Source: Saccharomycopsis fibuligera x Saccharomycopsis cf. fibuligera
Lineage: Eukaryota; Ascomycota; Saccharomycetes; Ascoideales; Saccharomycopsidaceae
Direction of reading: 5' to 3'
Assembly (NCBI GenBank): GCA_001936135.1
Contig: CP012814.1
Location: forward strand, 434,001 to 498,000
DNA: 64,000 nt
Shown here: one piece after another, positions 21,384-30,687 of the stretch
Numbering within the stretch: the stretch's first letter is position 1
Layout: every line of letters starts with the position of its first letter
Program-made: the position numbers and the translations under genes
The notes under the pieces: generated by a model
Told to the model about the DNA's origin: nothing
What the model saw: the letters and a program-made list of their open reading frames with translations, nothing else
Database searches by the model: none

Positions 21384-22625
21384 ATGGCTGGTGAGAAAAG
21401 AAAGCATTCAGCCACCGTTGCTGAGTTACGTATTAACTCAGTGGAGAAAGATCCATCATTAGCAGTATCTACATTTTTTAATGGTTTCAGTGCTCCAGAA
21501 GATTCACAATTTCAGCTATATAAAAGCAAACACAAATCGGGAAACTATTTCTTACACGGTGAAAATGAAACTCTTGCTTTTGATGGGAAAAGTGATGAAG
21601 ATAGCGAGTATAACAGTTATTATGTAGCGGTATATGATCCGGTAAACAAAGCAGTGGATTTGTATTCTGCTCCGGTGGTGCCTACCAAAGTGGCATCGAA
21701 GGCTAAATTGGTATACAATGGTCCATCAATTAGACAAAAGGATGCGCTTAACGTTACTAAGAGGAACGCCTTGGGTCAAGAATTTGGTACTAAGAAGGCT
21801 AAGAAGGCTATTGCAAATGTATCACAGAATAGAATCGAAGCTGAGAAGTTACAACATAATGAGACTGATATTATCGAGAATATTAAACAGACTACTGATC
21901 AATTACCAACTGCTCAAGAAATGAACGATACTGTGAGTAGTGATAGACCAACTCCAGTATGTAATGTTTCTGCTACTAATGTTGAGGATATTTATCCAGT
22001 GCATAATATTATTCCAAAGAAAGAATGGAGTTTCATTCATGTGGATTCATTGCTCAAAGAGTCCGATACTAAGAAAAGATTGGAATTTTTCCCATACAAG
22101 AGTAGTTTTTACATCTCTTCTCACTTACCAGATATCAAGAATGCCAACCAGCTAGACAGACTCAAGCTCTTATATTATGCATCATTACTCTTCGGAATGT
22201 TTGAACATCGCAGAAGTAATAATAAGCTAGCATTAATGGAAAAATTGAATGATCCTTCTGAAATCCTCATTGACGGTATCTTGGATCGTTTTACCACTGT
22301 GAGAACTTCACAATTTGGTAGATCTAAAGACAAGAGTTTCACTGTGGATCCATACCACGAAGATAAATTGCTTTGTTATTTGCTTGCTACGATTTTACAT
22401 ATTGATAATTTTATTGTTAGAATCCCTCCATTGGCTCAAGAATTGTCTATGAAACCATCTAAGTTGGCATCATTGTTCAGAGCTCTTGGATGTACCGTGA
22501 AACCAGCAACTGTGGCTCAGGCCGAAGCTTTTGGTATTCCTAAGAGTATGGCTGCAACTCATAAAGTTGCTACCTTGAAAGTACCATTCAAGGAACCGGT
22601 GATGGTTAGAAGAGGAAGACGTTGA
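21384..22625 (+). CDS. RPA49: RNA polymerase I subunit A49
   Basis: Pol I-specific subunit that, with A34.5, forms a TFIIF-like dimer and a tandem winged-helix module acting in rRNA initiation and elongation in the nucleolus. The 413 residues match the usual length (415 in S. cerevisiae). Conserved blocks in order are 'VAELRINSVEKDPSLAVSTFFNGF', 'FLHGENETLAFDGK' (dimerisation domain), 'RNALGQEFGTKKAKKAI', 'SDRPTPVCN', 'IYPVHNIIPKKEW', 'RRSNNKLALMEKLNDPSEILIDGILDRF', and the C-terminal 'AQAEAFGIPKSMAATHKVAT' with a basic GRR end. Its promoter carries RRPE and PAC motifs, as expected for co-regulation with ribosome biogenesis. Confidence 0.97.
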   Translation: MAGEKRKHSATVAELRINSVEKDPSLAVSTFFNGFSAPEDSQFQLYKSKHKSGNYFLHGENETLAFDGKSDEDSEYNSYYVAVYDPVNKAVDLYSAPVVPTKVASKAKLVYNGPSIRQKDALNVTKRNALGQEFGTKKAKKAIANVSQNRIEAEKLQHNETDIIENIKQTTDQLPTAQEMNDTVSSDRPTPVCNVSATNVEDIYPVHNIIPKKEWSFIHVDSLLKESDTKKRLEFFPYKSSFYISSHLPDIKNANQLDRLKLLYYASLLFGMFEHRRSNNKLALMEKLNDPSEILIDGILDRFTTVRTSQFGRSKDKSFTVDPYHEDKLLCYLLATILHIDNFIVRIPPLAQELSMKPSKLASLFRALGCTVKPATVAQAEAFGIPKSMAATHKVATLKVPFKEPVMVRRGRR

Positions 22626-23369
22626 GTTTTCATGTATGAAGTGATGTAAATGTGGTGGTTGTAGTTGTTGCAGTGGTTGGTGGTTATTATCAATAATAGT
22701 TTTTTCTATGTTCAATGGTTTTTGTTAAAATAGATACTTGTTAATGGTTGATATTTTTTTTTTTTTTTTTTTTTTTGCATGTTTGCATTATTTCCTAATA
22801 TACTATCAACTTTGGAATTACATTTACCCTGTATGATTAACTTTTTGAAGTAGAGGATGCAAAAGAAAAGAAAAAATGAAAGTTTAGACTAGTTATTAAA
22901 AAATTAAATGGATACATTATAGGTACAATGTTTTAAGTAACCATTTTCTGTTTGCTAAAGTTACTATTGTTATCAGTTATTCATTATAGAATGTAAACAA
23001 AGAAAATTAAATATGGTGGTGAAACAAGGTAACAAATATTTATAATCTAGATAATTAATTATTAGTTTAATTTTCAAAACGCAACAAGCAAAAGCAATAA
23101 ACTCCCATAAAAAAAAATAACGTAACTTGACAAAGATAGATGAAAAAAGAACGTTGAATAACGTTTCTAAAACATGCGACAGAACAACTCTTTTTCAAAA
23201 CAGAAAAAACAAGAGAAACAAAATTAGTAAAAGAAAGCGAACGTAAAAAAGAAAAATCAAAACCTGTAAAATAAAACAAAAAATGATGAGCATTGCATAC
23301 CAGACTCAAGAAAATATCAATTAACTAACAGATCCTCAAGGGCAGCAGTGTATCTTATTTAGCGCTAGT
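22626..23369. other. convergent intergenic region RPA49/VPS9
   Basis: AT-rich 3' flanks of two convergent genes, with a T run at 22750-22776. No gene seen. Confidence 0.6.
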
Positions 23370-25820
23370 CTAGCTCGACTCGGTTAATTGTAAACAAGTA
23401 TCCACACAAACAGATGCCCTAGCTTTATTTAAAATCACCACGTCTTTGATGATCTCTTTATCCAAACTTGGAAACATTGCTGATAATCGTTCAGTTAATT
23501 CATCAGCCTCTTTTTCAAATGCTTGTTGAGCAAGATATTCTGCTCTTGACTGTTTTTTAAATTTTTCTAGAACCGATTGATTAGGGTTACTACTTTGTGG
23601 TCCTTGTTGTTGCTGTTCCTCATTTTGATTGAGACTTAGGGTTTGCAATTTGTTTTTGCCCCAACTTAGTATGGTTGGCGTGCTCAATACTTGTGAATCC
23701 AGATTCGGAGCAGTCAAAGTTTGCTGCTTGATGGTTGTGCCACTTGATACGCTATTATTATTAGCAACTTTGTCTGGATTTTGTGGTTCATTAGCAGAGA
23801 TGCCAGATCCAGTATTTGCAAGCCGAAGATCCAATAAGTTTCTGGAATTCAGCGGAGTAGACTCCCTTTCTTCATCCAAAAATCCAGACATGTTGGCATT
23901 ACTCCCGCTGCTAGTTGAATCATCACCAATGCCTTGGAAAAATGATTGAATGGATTGCAAAGGTGAAAGGATTTGACTTATTGGAAGTGGCCCAGGTGAT
24001 AAATTACTACTGTTGGTGTTATCCTCTTGCTCAGTGCCAGTGTCTGGAATGGTTTGTGCATTTTTTGATGCAATTTTCTTTTTGTTTTGTAATTTTCGCT
24101 GTTCAAGTTCTTTTTGCAAATTCAAATCTTCAAGTTCACTTTTATTCGTTTCTTCAAAAGGTTTCATGTAAGAATCCCACTCATCTTGAGTAATGGTTAA
24201 ACTATCCTTATTCAAACTTTCAACAAACCCGATCACAGCCCAAAAACTGCTCACGTAGTAACTAACTTCTCCAGCTAAGCCGTCTTCATTTCGAAATCTT
24301 TCAATGTAACTGATGTTTGAATTCAATCTTAAGTCTTCATCAGTACGCAATACAATATAGATTAATGTTGGGATAAATGCATCAGCATTAGTTTCTTTAG
24401 CTGAGTTTTTTAACATGGCAAATATCACTTTACAGCAATTCAAAATGCAAATGATTTTATCCCTTGGGGATCGATAGTTGTTGATTTTGATAAGTTCAGA
24501 AATAGCAAGCTGAATAAAAGATTCCCCCTTGGTCACAAAATAATTATCAAGGTCAAGATGCTCATTAGTGACCCAGCTAAATCGAAGAATTTGGTTTTTC
24601 AAAAATTCATCTTTGCTAATATCTTCTTTATGAGACTTATCTAGTTTGGATTCCATAATCACTGGAGAAAAAACTTGATCGTATAATCTGTTCATGATCA
24701 ACTTTTCCATCCCTTCTTGACAGTTTATAAATTCGGTTTCATTCATTTTGGAAAATGGTTGCACTGTAGTCATCTTGTCATATATAAAATTCTTAAAATC
24801 AGTAATTAATTTGACTTGTTCTGCAACAGTCCAGTTTTTTTTACTAAAAGCAATAAGGAAGGATTTCAAATATTTGACAATTGAGTCAGCACTTTTACTT
24901 TTTAAGTAAGTTAAAAATCGCTGGAAATCAAAAGGCAAATTGTTTGGATCTTGCTTCTTTTGTCTAGATCTATCTTGTTCATTTTTTATTTTGGTTTCTT
25001 GAAGCTTCTTTTCTTGTTCTTTTAGCTGCTGCTTGGACTTTACCGGCATTGGCACACGATTTATGATTCTGTCCTTTGACTCAGTAGTTATTAAAGGAGC
25101 TCTGATTAAGGGAGTTTCGCTACTCGAATCCTTTTTGGATTCTATATCTTTGTGTAATTCTTTTTCTGTTTCAATAGACGCTACCGGTTCCTTGTTATCA
25201 GAACCTTCGGACTCAAGCCTAGTGTTGTTATTTTGATCAACTGGAATCCTTTCCTTCTCCAGTTTATGGTCAATCTCAACGCTTTTGTACTGGTGAGAGG
25301 CACTATCTGGTTTTTTCTGATCAGTGATGCTATCATTATTACTTATGTCAATGCTGGCCATTTTTTCAGCCAAGTTTTTATTAATCAGTTCTACATTCTC
25401 TAGTTTGCCGCTGTTGTCGACATCTTTCTTTGATCCAGTTTCCTTATTATTCTCTGAAATTACAATTCTTTCTGCGTTTTTTTCTGTTTGCTGTCTCTCT
25501 TTATTCATATCATCATCATTATCATCATTTTCGCCATCACTACCGCTAGTGCTATCATCATCATCGCTGTCGTCATTGCCCAAATCAAGTAAATCTCCAC
25601 CAGTATTCCCACTGCCGGAATTGCTATAGTTTACTCCAGAAAGAGAAATTGGGGTATTTGAGCTGGCGAAGTCATGATTCACAAAGCTACCAGAGACTGT
25701 TGGCTTGCTAACATTGGGGGCTGGAGATGCGGCAAGCGACGATTTGAAGAGTAATTGTGGCAATTCAAGGCCATTTTTTTGGGCACTTTTGGCCTGATCT
25801 TCCTGATTGTTTGAAGACAT
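23370..25820 (-). CDS. VPS9: Vps9-type Rab5 guanine nucleotide exchange factor
   Basis: Vps9 activates the Rab5 GTPase Vps21 on endosomes during sorting to the vacuole. The 816 residues contain a long disordered acidic N-terminus (Asp/Ser-rich near residues 80-105). The VPS9 helical bundle and catalytic core cover about residues 290-540. Recognisable pieces are 'DFQRFLTYLKSKSADSIVKYL', 'YDQVFSPVI', 'RSPRDKIICILNCCKVI', 'NADAFIPTLIYIVLR', and 'EVSYYVSSFWAVIGFVESL'. The C-terminal CUE domain (about 770-816), with the 'MFPSLDKEII' motif, binds ubiquitin. S. cerevisiae Vps9 has 451 residues. The extra length is in the N-terminal region and in a Ser/Asn/Gln-rich segment between the core and CUE domain. 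The ATG is at 25818-25820. Confidence 0.95.
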   Translation of the reverse strand: MSSNNQEDQAKSAQKNGLELPQLLFKSSLAASPAPNVSKPTVSGSFVNHDFASSNTPISLSGVNYSNSGSGNTGGDLLDLGNDDSDDDDSTSGSDGENDDNDDDMNKERQQTEKNAERIVISENNKETGSKKDVDNSGKLENVELINKNLAEKMASIDISNNDSITDQKKPDSASHQYKSVEIDHKLEKERIPVDQNNNTRLESEGSDNKEPVASIETEKELHKDIESKKDSSSETPLIRAPLITTESKDRIINRVPMPVKSKQQLKEQEKKLQETKIKNEQDRSRQKKQDPNNLPFDFQRFLTYLKSKSADSIVKYLKSFLIAFSKKNWTVAEQVKLITDFKNFIYDKMTTVQPFSKMNETEFINCQEGMEKLIMNRLYDQVFSPVIMESKLDKSHKEDISKDEFLKNQILRFSWVTNEHLDLDNYFVTKGESFIQLAISELIKINNYRSPRDKIICILNCCKVIFAMLKNSAKETNADAFIPTLIYIVLRTDEDLRLNSNISYIERFRNEDGLAGEVSYYVSSFWAVIGFVESLNKDSLTITQDEWDSYMKPFEETNKSELEDLNLQKELEQRKLQNKKKIASKNAQTIPDTGTEQEDNTNSSNLSPGPLPISQILSPLQSIQSFFQGIGDDSTSSGSNANMSGFLDEERESTPLNSRNLLDLRLANTGSGISANEPQNPDKVANNNSVSSGTTIKQQTLTAPNLDSQVLSTPTILSWGKNKLQTLSLNQNEEQQQQGPQSSNPNQSVLEKFKKQSRAEYLAQQAFEKEADELTERLSAMFPSLDKEIIKDVVILNKARASVCVDTCLQLTESS

Positions 25821-26067
25821 TCTGTATCAAGTGCTTTTGGAAGAATTATAGAAGTAGATGTAACGTTTGGCATCGACAGCTATGATGATTGTAATGAGAG
25901 TGCTGATTGGGGGCCAATTATAGCGACGGATTTACTCGCTTCACTTTCGCTTTTCGCGAGGAGGCGATAGAGCATGTGGCCTATGCGTTTATATACATTA
26001 TAACGCGTATGAATACATATATATTTTCTATAGTCGTTATATTGTCATTACAGAAAACTATGTACAG

Positions 26068-27636
26068 TCACTGTTTATCATTTTTAAAAGCATTACTGAG
26101 TGCAGAGAGACCATGCAGAGAGAGCTTAAATCCGCTAGATTTGAGGATGTCATGAGCAAGATGAAAGTGCGTTTGAGTGTTCAAGAAGTGGTTCACTAGC
26201 GAGTTACAAGTATAGAAACTTAACGGAACTCTCTGTTCTACCTGTAGACAGTCGGATTTGTTGCTCGCATTGTATTGTCTCCAGAAGTTGTACACGAGTA
26301 GCGATACACTTACCTGATTTTCAACAAGAGCAATTTGAAACAAATACGTAAAGGTTTCTGTCGTAAGCTTTATATCGGTCGTATGGACAAGCTTGAAGAT
26401 GAAGGAGAGCACTTCAGTTATGTTTGTATTATAATTCTCTTCTCTGTATTGTTTTGCTACTGCCCGCAAATATGTGTTTAAGAAAACAATAGCATGAGGG
26501 CCTTTAAGAAATGACAATTCATCAATGTCGTCAACCAGTTTTGTATCGGACTTTCGAAAAACCCTATCAGGAAATTTCAAGTTGATTTTGGCAAGTGAAT
26601 CAACCACCAGGGGAAGATCAGTGGCTTTAATTGGTATCTTGTGGTCATTGTTGAGATCTTTATATTTCATACAAGTCCAAGATTTTGCGTAAAATACTTT
26701 CCCCAAAATATTGTAATATATGACGTCCATTCTATCTATTACGTCTTGAGGCGTTTTTGCGCTCTTATGATCTCGGTAATAGTTAACACTAGTCATCATC
26801 CCAGACAATTTGGAAGAGGCAATTTTTTCTGCAAGTGCCATTAAGGTTCCGTAACTCAAATAAGTAACTTTGTTGTTCATTATAACAGAAAACCAAATCC
26901 ACACAAGCACTTGTGCTTTAACGTCTGCTGCAAGAATTCGTTGAATAAATAAGTTCCATACTCGTGCTGAAATGTTGTAGCGCATGAACCGTGCCTGCCT
27001 GATAATATTGTATGCTGGCATTATATAATCATTGTGTAACAAGTTGACAATGAGTAGCTCCAAAGTACTTCGCGAGACAGCAAAATGTCTCAATTGGCTC
27101 CACACTTGCAAGTTATTCACCACTAATGCATACGCTTCGATGTATCTTTCCATTAAGAGGTTGTGCCGTATTAACAAGTTGAGAAAGAAAGTCTTATTTT
27201 CGTGGATTTCAGCATTTGCATAAAATATGGCTAGTGATGCCGATAGCTCACTTTGAACGAGTTCTGATGTAGATTGAATATATTCCATCAATAATTCTTG
27301 TAATTGTGCATGTTTGTTGGTATCGCTCAAGTCTTTGGTGCTCAAGGATGTCAAAATATCTTCCACTGTTCTTGTTAAACTTTTCTTTTGTCCGATGGCA
27401 AGGGGAAGTTTGATATTGTTATAATCTTGAAGATTAGCATCTTCTGATTTCTGTAGCAAAGCCAGTATCTGTTGGAGAAGCTGCTCATTATTGGGCACTG
27501 GTTCGTGAAGCGATATAAATCTTCGGAAGAGTATTTGTGTGGAAGATTTGGTGGCTAACACCAACGGCCAGCGTCGTGCAACAGCCAAATAGCAGCGCAG
27601 GGATGGCAAAGCCCTCACAAGCTTTTTAGAAATCAT
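26068..27636 (-). CDS. mitochondrial helical-repeat (PPR-like) protein, function unassigned
   Basis: Not recognised by name. The 522 residues begin with a strong mitochondrial presequence: basic, no acids for about 40 residues, and 'RRFIS' as a probable cleavage region. The rest is almost wholly helical, with repeated pairs of amphipathic helices such as 'EAYALVVNNLQVWSQLRHF', 'MPAYNIIRQARFMRYNISA' and 'FTYLFQIALVENQVSVSLL'. These recall pentatricopeptide-repeat-type RNA factors such as the Aep, Rmd9 or Pet families that act on mitochondrial mRNAs. No transmembrane segment is evident. It shares a 263-bp divergent promoter with OXA1, another gene of mitochondrial gene expression, which fits but does not prove a related role. 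A profile search is needed to name it. Confidence 0.7.
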   Translation of the reverse strand: MISKKLVRALPSLRCYLAVARRWPLVLATKSSTQILFRRFISLHEPVPNNEQLLQQILALLQKSEDANLQDYNNIKLPLAIGQKKSLTRTVEDILTSLSTKDLSDTNKHAQLQELLMEYIQSTSELVQSELSASLAIFYANAEIHENKTFFLNLLIRHNLLMERYIEAYALVVNNLQVWSQLRHFAVSRSTLELLIVNLLHNDYIMPAYNIIRQARFMRYNISARVWNLFIQRILAADVKAQVLVWIWFSVIMNNKVTYLSYGTLMALAEKIASSKLSGMMTSVNYYRDHKSAKTPQDVIDRMDVIYYNILGKVFYAKSWTCMKYKDLNNDHKIPIKATDLPLVVDSLAKINLKFPDRVFRKSDTKLVDDIDELSFLKGPHAIVFLNTYLRAVAKQYREENYNTNITEVLSFIFKLVHTTDIKLTTETFTYLFQIALVENQVSVSLLVYNFWRQYNASNKSDCLQVEQRVPLSFYTCNSLVNHFLNTQTHFHLAHDILKSSGFKLSLHGLSALSNAFKNDKQ

Positions 27637-27899
27637 TAGTTTTTGTACCTTCTAGTCTTCTGGCTGTCTATTCTGCTGTAATTGTAGTTTGAAGAGTCGG
27701 TAAGTACTTTTTGGTTAATCGTCCCATAAAAACTCGTTTTCTAATTTTCCATTTTCGCTTACATAATCGCACCACCTCGGAAACAAAAAAAAAAAGTGAA
27801 AATTCCAATGAAAAAAAACTTCCCAAGAAAGGCTCTGAAGACGTTGACGCAGACCAAATCAGCCAGTTACTCCACATCCTGGATCTCACCAAACCGAAA

Positions 27900-29138
27900 A
27901 TGTCCAGATTTTTGTTTGCAAACGCTGCTAAGCTTCTGGGTCTTTCCAGTGGACAGAAAATTGGCATTACCAAAGCTGGCTTCCGTGATATCTCTAGCTC
28001 AACTTTGCGTTTATCTGTACAAAGTCAAAATACCAAATTTGGTGCCAAACCAATCATTATCTTGAACCACTCTCGTTTCAACTCAACAAGCTCTGCTGCT
28101 ACTGCTACTGCTGCTAATACCAGTACTGTCTCAGAAATTACCGATAAGCTTCCATCGATCACTGATATTGCCTCTGAAACTGCCAAAGTTGTTGCCGATG
28201 TACACTGTGATCATGTTGGCTACTTGAGTAAAATAGGTTTGGTTGATTCATGGTGGTGGCCTGCTGATTTCTTGGCAAGAACCCTTGAAGCTACTTATGT
28301 TTATACTGGATTACCATGGTGGGCCACTATTGCTATTGTTACCGTTGGTATGAGACTTACCATGTTCCCATTGTATGTTAAATCTTCCGATGTCACTGCT
28401 AGATTAAGTCATGTTAGAGAAGAACTCGATGATTTGAATCAAAAGACCAGAGAACTTAGCGCAGATCCTCAAATGATTCAAAAAGTCGCTGCAAAGAGAA
28501 GAAGATTGTTTCAAAAAAATGGGATCAAGCTTAGGTATACTGTTACCCCATTTGTGCAAATTCCTTTTGCTCTTGGTATGTTTGGTGCATTGAGAAAAAT
28601 GGCAAACTATCCAGTCGAAGGAATGCCAACTGGTGGGTTTGCTTGGTTTACCGATTTAAGTGCTGCTGATCCGTATTTGGGTCTTCAAGTCTTAACTGCT
28701 GCTGCATTTATGGGTTTTATGAGAATTGGTGGTGAAACCGGTACTCAACAATTTAGTCCAACTATGAAGAAAGTTTTTACCTTTTTGCCATTGATTTCCA
28801 TTCCATTGACTATGAATTTGTCCGCTGCTATTATTTGGTATTTTGCCATTAACGCAGTTTTCTCCATTTGTCAAACTACCGTATTGAAAAACAAAACTTT
28901 TAGAAAAAAATTTAACATGGCAGAAATTGCTCCTCCAAAATTCAACCCAGATGGTACTCCAAAGACTTCTAGTTTTAGCTCAATGTGGGAAAATGCCAAA
29001 AGACAAGCAGAAACTAAAAAAACTGTTGATGAAGTTCAACAAGAAAATTTGAAAAAAATGCAAGAAATTTCTAAAATGAACGGTTTGGCTTTGAAGAAAA
29101 GTGCCTTTAAGAAAACTATTTACAATGACCGTAAATAA
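27900..29138 (+). CDS. OXA1: mitochondrial inner-membrane insertase Oxa1
   Basis: Oxa1 inserts mitochondrially made proteins, such as Cox2, and some imported proteins into the inner membrane from the matrix side. From the ATG at 27900 the product has 412 residues (402 in S. cerevisiae). The open frame continues upstream to 27711 without an ATG. An N-terminal presequence precedes the YidC/Oxa1/Alb3 domain. Recognisable blocks are 'LPWWATIAIVTVGMRL' (first membrane segment), 'RLFQKNGIKLRYTVTPFVQI', 'GGFAWFTDLSAADPYLGLQV', 'PLISIPLTMNLSAAIIWYF' and 'FSICQTTVLKN'. The C-terminal matrix tail is basic and coiled-coil-like (about 330-412), as used to bind the mitoribosome. Divergent from the PPR-like gene. 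Confidence 0.96.
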   Translation: MSRFLFANAAKLLGLSSGQKIGITKAGFRDISSSTLRLSVQSQNTKFGAKPIIILNHSRFNSTSSAATATAANTSTVSEITDKLPSITDIASETAKVVADVHCDHVGYLSKIGLVDSWWWPADFLARTLEATYVYTGLPWWATIAIVTVGMRLTMFPLYVKSSDVTARLSHVREELDDLNQKTRELSADPQMIQKVAAKRRRLFQKNGIKLRYTVTPFVQIPFALGMFGALRKMANYPVEGMPTGGFAWFTDLSAADPYLGLQVLTAAAFMGFMRIGGETGTQQFSPTMKKVFTFLPLISIPLTMNLSAAIIWYFAINAVFSICQTTVLKNKTFRKKFNMAEIAPPKFNPDGTPKTSSFSSMWENAKRQAETKKTVDEVQQENLKKMQEISKMNGLALKKSAFKKTIYNDRK

Positions 29139-30687
29139 GTGGGGGACGGGCACCAAATAATTCTCAAACAAATTAGCAAAAGAAAAAAAAACAAAAACGA
29201 AGCCTTTTATTATGAATCATGGCTTCAATAGTGCCTCATATATTTTTTTCAAGCGGTTTCATCTTAAAATCAAACTGTTTGTGACATCATTCATCAAAAC
29301 AGTGAAAATTTGAATTTCTCCATGAGGAAATCCTTTCAAACCATTCACCCTCTCCGTATATAACGACATACGCCACATACACGTACATAATTTATATGGT
29401 TATAAACACGCAAACAAGGCAATACCAAATTCATTAAGAATATTTTGACTTTTGCCTTCATCATTCTCATCCTCTCCATCACTATTTCATTTTTTTCCTC
29501 AATCTTTTCTTACTGTTACTCTTTTTTGTCATAATATGCTTCTATTTTTCCAATTCAACTTTATTTACTCAATTTATTTTACTTCACATTGTATATTTTT
29601 GGCTCTTTCTTACTGATTTTTATGGAGAACAACTATATATAAATATGTTTTTTTCTGATCTCTACATACTGTACATAAAGTTTTGACCAAATCAAACTTC
29701 TTTATTTTGATATTGTGCTGTCTTGTTCTTCCTGACTTCACGTAAAGTGTAAGGTTAGATGTGATTGTTTCTGTACGCGTATTCGCAGATGATGCTTTTT
29801 CGTCTCCAGGATTCATGTTGCTGTCAAAGGACAAGTTAGAAAGTAGAGGCTGAATGTTTATTCAAAATGTCTGCAAGGCTAAAAAATGAATATGCATAAA
29901 GAATGGCGTCTGTTGTAATATGATCAAACACGATAAAGTTATCACTATATTAAACCTTTAGAGGAAGTATTTTTGTAGGAAAATTATTAAATCAACCAAT
30001 AATTACAAACCTCAAAAAATCATTAATAAAACGCAATAAAAATGAACTAGTATTGTAAACTTGTTAGCAAATAACAAAAAGTAAGTAAATAAATAAACAA
30101 ATAAGTAAAGCGATTAAAACATAGAACAGAAAAAAAAAATTATGAAATGTGGTAGCAGCAAAACATGAGTAAAGTAAAAGAGAGGAATAATAACACTGGT
30201 TGAAAAATCGATGGAACAAATCAGTAAAAATGAAAAACAGATGAAAAATTAGAAATTAGATTATGACCAAAATTGGAGTACTAGACTCGAATAGCTCAAC
30301 AAAATGAAATTAATAAGTGAATCTAATAACAAGGAACTAAACAATAGTCAAAAAAATTAGTGATAAAAGAATGCTTCTTCAAAACAAAAGATAAAAAAAC
30401 AACCAAGAAACCAGAGAGTAAAAAAAAAAAAAAAAAATAGAACATATTGGGAGTAGAATCGGTGGAAACAACAATGAAGCAAAAAGATATGAAAAAAAAA
30501 ACATTAAAAATAAATAAACGAACTGTAAATTTCAAATCTCTATAGTTTCCTAAACTTGTCCTTTTGAGGCTATGATATTACTGTATTTTATGTATATGAA
30601 TTGACAACAAACTCAACAAATGTTACCAAAAGAAATAGCACTAACAATTAAGGAGCGGTTTCTCATGAATTTAACAATTCGCAAATC
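29139..30687. other. 1.55-kb convergent intergenic region OXA1/BEM2
   Basis: AT-rich with many A and T tracts. The only candidate gene is a small minus-strand open frame at 29610-29819, listed separately. No tRNA was seen. Confidence 0.55.
29610..29819 (-). CDS. small hypothetical ORF (about 69 residues)
   Basis: Starts at an ATG 15 bases inside a slightly longer open frame. The product is basic and not low-complexity, with 'TLYVKSGRTRQHNIKI' and two Cys near the end. I do not recognise it. Just upstream on the same strand, TTCTAAC followed by CAG looks like a branch point and acceptor. The frame could therefore be a 3' exon, but no convincing donor was found. It may well be chance. Confidence 0.2.
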   Translation of the reverse strand, partial: NMNPGDEKASSANTRTETITSNLTLYVKSGRTRQHNIKIKKFDLVKTLCTVCRDQKKTYLYIVVLHKNQ

